Assembly (NCBI GenBank): GCA_019058245.1
Contig: JAHPZJ010000029.1
Location: 29,708 to 67,186, forward strand
DNA length: 37,479 nt
Origin: Promethearchaeota archaeon
GTDB taxonomy: Archaea; Asgardarchaeota; Lokiarchaeia; Sigyniarchaeales; SOKP01
Reading direction: 5' to 3'
Each line of letters opens with the position of its first letter. The first letter of the stretch is position 1. The position numbers were made by a program, and so were the translations under genes. The notes beneath the pieces were generated by a model that worked only from the letters and a program-made list of their open reading frames with translations, did no database searches and was not told where the DNA came from. Of the stretch, positions 24,217-32,268 are shown one piece after another.

Positions 24217-25764
24217 CTAAGTATAAATGTGTGAAAACGTCTCTACGGTCTTTAAAACATCATTAGTTAAATAATTTTGCTTAAATGCTGAAGCAAAAAA
24301 AGCTCGATCTCCCGGATTGAAATAATTATAACCAAATTTGTTCCACTCATGACTTGGTTGCAGTGGTGTAAAAAGAGAGATTTGATCTTTTACTAGATTC
24401 ATTAAAAGTATATTTTGCTCTTTCTTAGAACTATTGAATATAGTGGTTAATAATATATCCTCACTGAATATTTCCCAAGAATGTTTAAATTGAATACAAA
24501 ATTGTTTGATGTCGAATTTGTTATCTACTATAAGTTTTGCTAAGGTCATTATAGATATATCATAAGTACTTTTCTTATTTTGTTGATATAATGGATTAGA
24601 AACAATTATACTTGGCATTGTATTTTTTTCCTTCTGAATTTGAGGAGTACTATATTCCGGTAAAATTCTTAATTGATTTAGTCCAAGGATATTTCTAACA
24701 TCTTGAATGTTTCCACCAGTATCAAAAAATTGTTTATTAATAATATACTTAATAAGCTTTTGAGCATGAACGTCTCCAAAATATGGATAATCAGAAGCAA
24801 AAAGGAGATGTTCGGACCAAGTACGATTATCTACACTCTTTTTATTTTTAGATTGAAACCACTTTCGAAAACTCTCAAAAAAATTCCCCGCACCGGCTCC
24901 ATGCAACATTGAGAGGTCACCATAAGTATTTGGTTGAACAATAGTATCATAGACTTCATAATCATCAATATTCCCTTGAGCAAAATGAGCAATTATAACT
25001 TTAAAATGCGGTAACAGATCAGGAAATTTGGACTTAATTACATTTCTAGCGGATCTAATTAATTTTCCAATTTCTAAAATTGATCCCCTGCCTCGAGTAT
25101 CAAAAATAACAGGCATTGAGTAACTGGCAGCTTCAATTAGAACATTTATAACTTTTTCAGAAGTTATTTTGTCAATATATCCTTCGGAGCGAGGATGTAA
25201 TTTTAAACCCCTTAATCCTAACTGTTCTCTAACATATTTCACTTCATTTACTGCTTTTTCCCCTTCCATTGGATCACATCGCCCATACCCAATTAATTTC
25301 ATAGAAAAAGGAAATCTTGTTGTAAATCGAGAAATATTTATATTACTTGCTCTAAATAGAGCTTCTGGGCGTTTATCTCTAAACACATCTTGGAATGGAA
25401 AGCAGACAGCTTGATCTATAAATGAATAAAACTTTGATTTTTCTTTTAGATCAGAATGTCTTTTTCCTAATTTTTCGAGTTCACTATAAAGTCTATCTGT
25501 AAATGGAAATGGTGTAAAAGACCATGAGATTTTTGTAAATTTTCCATTCATAGTAGTCGTAAAAGACTGTTCACCAGTTTTTTCCCAATCAGCTTTGATT
25601 CTACCTTGGACATTACCCCAAAAATCAAATGTTCCTACCCCAGGAGCTAATGGATTCATCATAGTTGCTCCGTCTACATCTTGACCGAGATGAGAATGAG
25701 CATCAATTATGATTAATTGCTCTGTCCATTTTTTACCATCTTGTTCTATTGTACAAGTCAGCAT
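24217..25764 (-). CDS. Amidohydrolase-superfamily protein with extra C-terminal domain
   Basis: The product has 515 residues. The TIM-barrel metal site follows the Amidohydrolase_2 (ACMSD-like) pattern: IIDAHSHLG with His23 and His25, LRGLKLHPRSEG in mid-barrel, VIIAHFAQG, and LFASDYPYFGD with the catalytic Asp. The barrel is about 380 residues. The C-terminal 130 residues (after LPEYSTPQIQKE) are not part of the usual fold and are mostly helical. The reaction could be hydrolysis or decarboxylation; the substrate is unknown. The gene appears monocistronic. No strong SD is seen before the ATG. Confidence 0.85.
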   Translation of the reverse strand: MLTCTIEQDGKKWTEQLIIIDAHSHLGQDVDGATMMNPLAPGVGTFDFWGNVQGRIKADWEKTGEQSFTTTMNGKFTKISWSFTPFPFTDRLYSELEKLGKRHSDLKEKSKFYSFIDQAVCFPFQDVFRDKRPEALFRASNINISRFTTRFPFSMKLIGYGRCDPMEGEKAVNEVKYVREQLGLRGLKLHPRSEGYIDKITSEKVINVLIEAASYSMPVIFDTRGRGSILEIGKLIRSARNVIKSKFPDLLPHFKVIIAHFAQGNIDDYEVYDTIVQPNTYGDLSMLHGAGAGNFFESFRKWFQSKNKKSVDNRTWSEHLLFASDYPYFGDVHAQKLIKYIINKQFFDTGGNIQDVRNILGLNQLRILPEYSTPQIQKEKNTMPSIIVSNPLYQQNKKSTYDISIMTLAKLIVDNKFDIKQFCIQFKHSWEIFSEDILLTTIFNSSKKEQNILLMNLVKDQISLFTPLQPSHEWNKFGYNYFNPGDRAFFASAFKQNYLTNDVLKTVETFSHIYT

Positions 25765-25999
25765 CTTGTTTTCTAAATTTCTTTTTATTTTATTTTCCTA
25801 TTTATACCATTATTTGTTTTTAAAGCTAAAAAATATAATTGATGAAAAGATATTTAAAATAATTCCTTAAACCTAAAAGTTATGATAATTGTGCTCTAGA
25901 ATGATAAATTCTTCTGTAAATTTAATTTTATCTTAAATATTTTCTAATTATCGAATCAAAACAATCCTTTTTAAAATAAAAACCATTTTTTTTTATTAA

Positions 26000-27295
26000 A
26001 TGAACGTACCTGCAATAATATTTATCTTATTTTTATTTGCACTTTTAATGGCTTTTTTTTCTCAAGATAAATTTGACTATTTTCCTGTTGCATTGATTAT
26101 AGGAACTACTGCGGTAATTTCAATGCTAGCGTTTACTGATGTTGAAGAGGCAGAAATTATTGGATTTATCAATTTCGATACTCTCATTTTTATTTTTGCT
26201 ATGCAAATAATCATATATTTTGCAGTTAGTGACCGAGTTTTAGAATATACTGCTATAAAATTGGTTCATATTACGAAAGGAAACAATCGGTTATTCTTTT
26301 ATTTGATTTGTCTGTTTACAGGTATAATAGTTGCTTTTATAGAGGATTTAACTCTTTCATTGATATTGGTACCCTTAATCTACAGGACATGTCGAGTTTT
26401 AAAGATACCTGCTGGTACTTATATGATGGGAATGACCATTACTATAAATATTGGAGCAATTCTCACGCCTATCTCAAGTCTTAAAAATTTAATTATTGGT
26501 AAGGAGTTTGGATGGGGATTTGGAGAATATTTTGCTAATATGGGTATTCTATTTATAATCACTTTATTATTGACAATTTTCTTGATTGACAGATTTATTT
26601 TAAAAAAAGAAGAAAAACCAACTGAACGAAATAAGAAGATTTTATTAGAAATACTAGAACCTGAAATTGTTATCGAAAATAAAAAGTTCTTTTTCATGAC
26701 AATTTTCATTATTTTAACCACTTTTGTATTCATGATTATTGGAGTTAAACCTGCTCTTGCTGCAATTATCTCTGCTGCCTTTCTTCTTCTTATTCATTCT
26801 AAGAATACAAATTTTTCCGATCTTAAGGATGATATCTCTTTGAGAATTATCATTATTTTTGCGATTTTGTTTATTCTAGCTAATTCTTTGTCACGATTTG
26901 GATTTTCAGATTTGATAGCTACTGGATTAGTAAATTTGTCAAATAATAATATCTATTTAGCCGTTTTGATAGTACTATGTCTCTCCACTCTTTTGTCCGC
27001 TTTTCTAGCAGGAACACCAGTCACGATTATTCTTCTTCCAATTTTTTCAGCACTCATAGGACAAGGATTCTTTCCTAATCCGATCATCATTGCTTTCATA
27101 GCCGGTGTTAATTTGGCTGGTAATTTTTTACCACAAGGGTCAGCTTGCGATCTTCTCACTCTTTCTTTAGCTAAAAAGTATAATGTAGTGAATTTAAATT
27201 ACAAGCGTTTACTTAAAACTGGAGCACTTTTTGCATCGATTCACTTTTTATTAATTTTAGGTTATACAATGCTTTACACTTTATTTTTAAGCTAA
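26000..27295 (+). CDS. Ion-transporter-superfamily permease (ArsB/NhaD/CitM-like)
   Basis: The product has 431 residues with about 10-11 hydrophobic helices. Two halves are related as in the ion transporter superfamily: FINFDTLIFIFAMQIIIYF near residue 57, a loop-type motif ITINIGAILTPISSLKNLII (about 146-165) resembling the family's SNIGG-TPIG-PPN re-entrant signature, and a matching C-terminal GVNLAGNFLPQGSACDLL (about 370-387). The substrate could be arsenite, sodium, a dicarboxylate or another anion; no arsenic genes lie nearby to choose among these. It starts at ATG in an AT-rich leader and is probably monocistronic. Confidence 0.85.
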   Translation: MNVPAIIFILFLFALLMAFFSQDKFDYFPVALIIGTTAVISMLAFTDVEEAEIIGFINFDTLIFIFAMQIIIYFAVSDRVLEYTAIKLVHITKGNNRLFFYLICLFTGIIVAFIEDLTLSLILVPLIYRTCRVLKIPAGTYMMGMTITINIGAILTPISSLKNLIIGKEFGWGFGEYFANMGILFIITLLLTIFLIDRFILKKEEKPTERNKKILLEILEPEIVIENKKFFFMTIFIILTTFVFMIIGVKPALAAIISAAFLLLIHSKNTNFSDLKDDISLRIIIIFAILFILANSLSRFGFSDLIATGLVNLSNNNIYLAVLIVLCLSTLLSAFLAGTPVTIILLPIFSALIGQGFFPNPIIIAFIAGVNLAGNFLPQGSACDLLTLSLAKKYNVVNLNYKRLLKTGALFASIHFLLILGYTMLYTLFLS

Positions 27296-27499
27296 GACAA
27301 CAGAGAACAAACATTCTGATCTTTATTTCTACCATGAGGATAAGGTTCTATTTACTCTTATTAGATTTATAACAAAACTTTAACTATAAATATTTAAATT
27401 GAATCAAAGAGAAGATTTATAAATAAAAGCTAGTTATGAGATAAATGATAAATCAAAAATATTTACAAACTATAATTGAAATTATAAGGAGAAATTGAA

Positions 27500-28129
27500 T
27501 TGTCTGAGGATTTAATTGGTTTAATAGTAGATTTATGTGAGAAGGAAGCTATAGACCTAGTTCAGAAAAAAATTGATGCTGGAGGAGATCCTTTAAAAAT
27601 TCTAGAACAGATTAGAACTGCTATGACTAAAGTTGGAGAAAAATTTGAGAGTAAGGAGTTCTTCCTACCAGATTTGATAATGTCTGGAGAGATTTTAAGA
27701 CAAATCACAGAAATTTTGGAACCCAAGCTTAAAGCAGATATTAAGGCCCAGAGTTTAGGAAAAATTGTATTGGGTACCGTTTTTGGTGATATACACGACA
27801 TAGGCAAGGATATTGTAAAATTCATGTTAGAATCTAATGGGTTTGAAGTTCATGATCTAGGTGTTAATGTTCCCAAAGAAAAATTTGTAGAAAAAATAAA
27901 GGAATTGGATGCAAAAATAGTAGGCTTGAGTGGGTTCCTAACCCTAGCATATGATACCATGAAAGAAACTATAGAAGAGATCAAAAATGCAGGTCTAAGA
28001 GAAAAAACAAAGATAATGATTGGTGGAGGACAAATAAATGAAGATGTAAGAAAATACGTGGGAGCAGATTCCTATGGAAAGGATGCAATTGAAGCAGTAG
28101 CCCTAGCCAAAGAATGGATAAGTGAATAG
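27500..28129 (+). CDS. Corrinoid protein of a methyltransferase system (MtbC/MttC-like)
   Basis: The product has 209 residues from a TTG start 8 nt after AAGGAG. A helical cap domain (about 1-88) precedes the B12-binding Rossmann domain with GDIHDIGKDIV (about 95-105), whose His is the lower cobalt ligand, followed by GLSGFLT and MIGGGQ. This family carries a methyl group on cobalamin between a substrate-specific methyltransferase and a UroD-type methyltransferase. The latter is encoded 39 nt downstream, so the two form an operon. The activating ATPase (RamA-like) is not in the window. Confidence 0.93.
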   Translation: MSEDLIGLIVDLCEKEAIDLVQKKIDAGGDPLKILEQIRTAMTKVGEKFESKEFFLPDLIMSGEILRQITEILEPKLKADIKAQSLGKIVLGTVFGDIHDIGKDIVKFMLESNGFEVHDLGVNVPKEKFVEKIKELDAKIVGLSGFLTLAYDTMKETIEEIKNAGLREKTKIMIGGGQINEDVRKYVGADSYGKDAIEAVALAKEWISE

Positions 28130-28168
28130 TATTAGTCCTCAGTAGAGAAAGTTAAGGTGATAATAATA

Positions 28169-29506
28169 ATGGAAAAGAAATGGGAAAATTTATCATTAGA
28201 TGAAAAACAAGAAGAAATGTTTAAAAAATGGCTTTCACCACAAAATATTGAATTTGTAAACTCTGAAGCCGAGAAAGTTTATAAAGAAAGAGTAATGAGG
28301 ATAAAAGACGTTGTTCAATTGAAAAAAAAGCCAGATAGAGTTCCTACTGTATTAATGCTTGGCTTTTTTCCTGCCTATTATAGCGGTATATCTCCAAAAG
28401 AATCTATGTATGATTATGATAAACTTTTTGCAGCATGGAAAAAAGTGATTTTAGATTTAGAACCAGATGCTCATATAGGGTGTTTTGTACCTGGACCAGG
28501 AAAAGTTTTTGACATTCTTGATTATAGATTATACGCTTGGCCTGGCCATGGAGTCTCGCCTAACCTTTCATATCAGTGTCTTGAGGGAGAATATATGAAG
28601 GCGGATGAATATGATGCCTTTATACAAGATCCCTCTGGTTTCTTCAGAAGTGTCTACTTGCCTCGTGTATTTGGAACTTTAGATCCCTTTAAACAATTAG
28701 CACCTCTCACCAACATAATTGAATTACCATTCACAGGGGGCAATCTTTTACAATATGGGCTTCCAGATGTTCAAGAAGCTTTGAAATCCCTTATGGAAGC
28801 AGGAAGTGAGGCTTTGAAATGGGTAGAAACTCTCGGAGCGTATGATAAGGAGATGGCAGAAAATGGCTTTCCAAACTTTTTTGGTGGAGCATCAAAAGCA
28901 CCTTATGATGTAATAGGCGATACTCTCAGAGGAACTAAAGGGATTATGCTTGATATATACCGACAACCTGATAAGGTACTTAAAGCTCTTGAAATAACTG
29001 TACCATTGATGGTTAACATGGGGGTATCTATGGCTAAGATGAATGGAAATCCTATAGTATTCATACCTTTACATAAAGGAGCTGATGGATTTCTTTCTGA
29101 TGAGCAATTTAAGACATTTTATTGGCCTTCCTTTAGAAAAGTTCTCATGGGTTTAATAGAAGAAGGATGTGTACCTTTTTCTTATGTTGAGGGTGGTTTT
29201 AACTCACGTCTTGAGGTTATTAAAGATTTACCTAAAGGTAAGGCGATATGGGCTTTTGATTTAACAGATATGGAAAAAGCAAAAGAAATTTTAGGCGACT
29301 CTGCATGTGTAGGAGGTAACATGCCAATTTCTTTATTAAATTTAGGAACACCCCAAGAAGTAAAAGATTATGCTAAAAAATTAATAGATACAGTTGGTAA
29401 AGACGGTGGTTATTTGATGATGAATGGGGCAGTCATTGATGAGGCAAAGCCAGAAAATGTTAAAGCTATGATTGATTTCACCAAAGAATATGGTGTATAT
29501 AAATAA
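28169..29506 (+). CDS. UroD-family corrinoid-dependent methyltransferase
   Basis: The product has 445 residues from the ATG at 28169. The frame extends to a GTG at 28157, but that overlaps the SD AAGGTGA, so the ATG is preferred. The UroD-type TIM barrel is indicated by PLHKGADGFLSDEQFKTFYW, GNMPISLLNLGTP and GGYLMMNGAVIDEA. Zinc-thiolate candidates are the His of LHKG, the Cys of EEGCVPF and the Cys of SACVGGN. Relatives include MtaA/MtbA-type methylcobamide methyltransferases and O-demethylase components of acetogens. The corrinoid protein precedes it. The methyl donor and acceptor are unknown; in a non-methanogen this could feed methyl groups to the tetrahydropterin or folate branch. Confidence 0.88.
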   Translation: MEKKWENLSLDEKQEEMFKKWLSPQNIEFVNSEAEKVYKERVMRIKDVVQLKKKPDRVPTVLMLGFFPAYYSGISPKESMYDYDKLFAAWKKVILDLEPDAHIGCFVPGPGKVFDILDYRLYAWPGHGVSPNLSYQCLEGEYMKADEYDAFIQDPSGFFRSVYLPRVFGTLDPFKQLAPLTNIIELPFTGGNLLQYGLPDVQEALKSLMEAGSEALKWVETLGAYDKEMAENGFPNFFGGASKAPYDVIGDTLRGTKGIMLDIYRQPDKVLKALEITVPLMVNMGVSMAKMNGNPIVFIPLHKGADGFLSDEQFKTFYWPSFRKVLMGLIEEGCVPFSYVEGGFNSRLEVIKDLPKGKAIWAFDLTDMEKAKEILGDSACVGGNMPISLLNLGTPQEVKDYAKKLIDTVGKDGGYLMMNGAVIDEAKPENVKAMIDFTKEYGVYK

Positions 29507-29518
29507 AATAATTTCAAA

Positions 29519-29534
29519 ATTTTCTTTTTTTTTT
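29519..29534 (+). terminator. T-rich terminator after the methyltransferase operon
   Basis: A pyrimidine tract with ten consecutive T (29525-29534) begins about 13 nt after the UroD-type stop codon, consistent with archaeal T-run termination. Confidence 0.5.
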
Positions 29535-29578
29535 CAATCTGATATTTTAATACTCAAAATTATTCAAAATATTAAGGA

Positions 29579-29689
29579 TTAGGCGCTCATCTCTTTGGGA
29601 AGGGTTAATACACCAGTAAGAGGATTATTCAATGGATCCTGATAATACTGGATTGCAAATTATATCCTATCATACGATAAGTTTATCAT
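29579..29689 (-). pseudogene. Decayed 3' end of a glutamate-cysteine-ligase-like gene
   Basis: Reading the minus strand, the last ~35 codons match the end of the intact ligase-like gene at 30492-32153: QYYQDPLNNPLTG, then LTLPKEM and a stop. By hand about 72 of 99 aligned bases match, and many differences are synonymous. In the remnant, the Tyr codon of the intact YDLIYF segment is TAA (29660-29662), and no coding similarity continues far upstream. It is therefore the tail of a once-functional paralogue, now a pseudogene, in direct orientation with the intact copy on the far side of the membrane HTH gene. Confidence 0.8.
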
Positions 29690-29745
29690 TTTTGCTGAAG
29701 AGAAATAATTAGAAGTGAGGAGTTTCAACATTGAATTTGTGAATA

Positions 29746-30381
29746 CTAAGTTTTACTATTAGCAGAATTATTATCATTCTTATTTTGAGAACTATTTTCA
29801 ATTTTATCTAACCATTTCCTAATTGTTATTAAACTAGTATTTTGTTCATTTGCGATATCTTGAATACTTTTCCCAATATCGTAATATTGATGCTTCAACC
29901 AGTTTACATTCATATAATCGCATTTTTCCTCTAATCCCTTCCCAATTACACGTGTTTGCAAAATTCTCGCAATAATCAAGAGTGCTCCACTAATTATAGG
30001 AAAAAAAAAAGCAAAAGTAAATTTATAACCATAAGGATACATAAATGTCATTATTCCCACTAAAAGTGTAATCATATTCCATAAAAAATAAAGAATTAAA
30101 ATAACAATACCCCATTCTTGCCATTTTTCTGAAATATGATGTATGCTTTCAGAATTTTTCGAGAGGAAAATTGATCTAATTAGAAAGATTGTTATTATTA
30201 TATAAAGCAAAGATATAATTTTTTGGGAAATATCAATTATAATAGACCCAGGATTAGGAGAACCATAAATCCAATATGGTATATCAAAATATATATCATT
30301 AAATAATAGAATTGGGAAAATAAATGACAATATCATTGAAATTATCGAGCCAAATAGAAATATATACAGGATTTTCTTCAT
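29746..30381 (-). CDS. Four-helix membrane protein with cytoplasmic HTH tail
   Basis: The product has 211 residues. Hydrophobic helices lie at about 4-27, 50-72, 88-112 and 120-142. A soluble tail follows with a helix-turn-helix (NWLKHQYYDIGKSIQDIANE, then TSLITIRKWLDKIE), like the HTH of invertase or homeodomain-like proteins. The polar Asn/Ser-rich end is disordered. A DNA-binding motif tethered to the membrane suggests a one-component sensor, though HTH-like tails may bind proteins instead. The gene lies between the intact ligase-like gene and its decayed copy. No SD is obvious. Confidence 0.75.
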   Translation of the reverse strand: MKKILYIFLFGSIISMILSFIFPILLFNDIYFDIPYWIYGSPNPGSIIIDISQKIISLLYIIITIFLIRSIFLSKNSESIHHISEKWQEWGIVILILYFLWNMITLLVGIMTFMYPYGYKFTFAFFFPIISGALLIIARILQTRVIGKGLEEKCDYMNVNWLKHQYYDIGKSIQDIANEQNTSLITIRKWLDKIENSSQNKNDNNSANSKT

Positions 30382-30491
30382 AAATAATAAACTAGTTTAT
30401 TAAATATTTAAATTTAATCTATAAGATTAATTTATTCAATTAATAAGATTTTTAGTGTAATTGAAATCGAATTTTAGGTACGAATAATAAC

Positions 30492-32153
30492 TTAATCTCT
30501 CATTTCTTTTGGAAGTGTTAAAGTTCCGGTGAGCGGATTATTAAGTGGATCCTGACAATATTGGATAGTAAAGTATATTAAATCATATAAAATACTTGGA
30601 TCCTCTCCATTTTGTAATTTATAATCATAAAGGGAAAGCTGATATTCTGCTTCAGTTATTGGTGGTTCCGCATAAGAGATGTTTCCAAAAACGGATTGTA
30701 AAAGAGGTTTCATAAATGGTGAATATAGAAAACCTAATTCTTTTAATACATCTTTTAGATAGAAGAACAATCTCTGGACAGCTTGCATCATATAGCGTAT
30801 AGGATGATTTTCTGGACCCAAATATTGCTCAGCAAAATCAGGATCATATTGAGCAAGTTTTTCTCGTGATATATTCAGAGGTCGGAATAAAGAAATTAAC
30901 CCTCTCTCAATTGCCCCTTCTCGATTAGTTGCAATTGTTTCACTACCAGCATCGGGTACCCATACGCCCTTTTCTAACAATTTTCTTGTTTTATAACACA
31001 TAGCTTGAATTAACATTCCGATTCCAATTCGACGGCAAATAGAAATTTGGGCATCACTAATTCTGACTTCAATTGTCCCCCAATCTGTTAATGGAAACAC
31101 ATCTTGAAACCTCCCATCCTCTAAGCTTGCCTTCTGCACGGTTTGAAGGAAATAATTTACGGAATTTTCATTTAGATCTGTTAAGTAAGGGATATAATAT
31201 TTTGGGTCATTCCCACTCAGCATCGTAGTATTATTCTTTAATCGCAACGACCTAGTACAGTTTGGTGCGGTAATTCGGCCATTAATAATCTTTACTACAT
31301 CTGTAGGTCGATTATTAATAATTGGTGAATTACATGTCAGGGAAATGAGATGTGGGATGAAATTTCGTATCATACAATAAGCTTGAACTTTTTCTAATTC
31401 AGAACTAAAGGAGCCTATATGAGAATGATCAGCCTGAGAAACTCCACGCATGTATTCCTTCGTCGCAGGATTGATAGCGGAAGCTATAATATGCAAATCT
31501 TTTGGTAATGTGGCTTTTGCTAATAAAAATAGAGTACTTGCCCAATATGCTAATTCTTCAACATAAACACATGGAGGCGTTACGAGTTCTAATATATAAG
31601 TAATTGCGGTTACATTCCCATCTCTAGCAAAAGTATCTATATCGACATATGAATCACCTAGAGCGTATCGAATATCCATAGCATACCCTTTTTCTAAATC
31701 ATCCTTCCCCCATGGTCTAGCTAAGACCTTTTGCCTAATGTATTCAGGAACTGGGAGAAAATCTTCTCTTCCCTCATATAACATCTCATCCATGATTTTA
31801 ATAGCATCTTTAACAATCTCTTTCATCCGAAATACCATTTCCTCTCCAGGAGGATATTCTCCACTATCATCAGCAATAATCAATTCCATTTCAATACCAT
31901 GAGTAAAAGGTAAAGCTGTCCAATTTTCAGTGTCAGCTAATATTTCGGACCATGGGTGTTCAGGGATTAGAACTTCTTTATAATCAGTTCCAAGAAATAA
32001 TTTATCTCCAGATCTATCAATACTTTCTCCTAACGTAACAGCTGAAGATAACCCTGATTTTCCTTTTTTAGCATATAAATGTGAAAAAGTATCCCCTCGT
32101 TGTTCTACTTTTTTCTTTTTTTTATCTTTCTTTTTTTTTTTATCTTTTGTCAT
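30492..32153 (-). CDS. Glutamate-cysteine ligase (GCS2)-like ATP-dependent ligase
   Basis: The product has 553 residues. A Lys-rich tail (TKDKKKKKDKKKKK) at residues 2-15 precedes the enzyme. The GCS-type fold is indicated by HGIEMELIIAD near residue 85 (the conserved Glu pair for metal and substrate), QADHSHIGSFSSE, and GTIEVRISDAQ near residue 360, which matches the family's Glu-x-Arg motif. Such ligases activate a gamma-carboxyl and join it to an amine. In archaea the real substrate is often not cysteine, so glutathione synthesis should not be assumed. A decayed paralogue tail lies at 29579-29689. It appears to be transcribed on its own, 115 nt after the solenoid gene. Confidence 0.82.
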   Translation of the reverse strand: MTKDKKKKKDKKKKKVEQRGDTFSHLYAKKGKSGLSSAVTLGESIDRSGDKLFLGTDYKEVLIPEHPWSEILADTENWTALPFTHGIEMELIIADDSGEYPPGEEMVFRMKEIVKDAIKIMDEMLYEGREDFLPVPEYIRQKVLARPWGKDDLEKGYAMDIRYALGDSYVDIDTFARDGNVTAITYILELVTPPCVYVEELAYWASTLFLLAKATLPKDLHIIASAINPATKEYMRGVSQADHSHIGSFSSELEKVQAYCMIRNFIPHLISLTCNSPIINNRPTDVVKIINGRITAPNCTRSLRLKNNTTMLSGNDPKYYIPYLTDLNENSVNYFLQTVQKASLEDGRFQDVFPLTDWGTIEVRISDAQISICRRIGIGMLIQAMCYKTRKLLEKGVWVPDAGSETIATNREGAIERGLISLFRPLNISREKLAQYDPDFAEQYLGPENHPIRYMMQAVQRLFFYLKDVLKELGFLYSPFMKPLLQSVFGNISYAEPPITEAEYQLSLYDYKLQNGEDPSILYDLIYFTIQYCQDPLNNPLTGTLTLPKEMRD

Positions 32154-32268
32154 GGAAACTTTACCTTCTTATTGTAGTACTATATTTAATCATATAAAAA
32201 AATGATTTTTTCCCTTACGTTATATATAAATAATTTTTATTTTATAGTTTTTAGATCTTACCTTCATT

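Noticed and set aside
28157..28168. GTG start of the UroD-type methyltransferase
   Set aside because: The GTG is part of the SD AAGGTGA serving the ATG at 28169, 8 nt downstream.
29579..30600. Integrated element with att-like direct repeats flanking the membrane HTH gene
   Set aside because: The two ligase-tail copies are only about 73% identical with synonymous differences. Recent site-specific integration would leave near-identical repeats, and no integrase is present.
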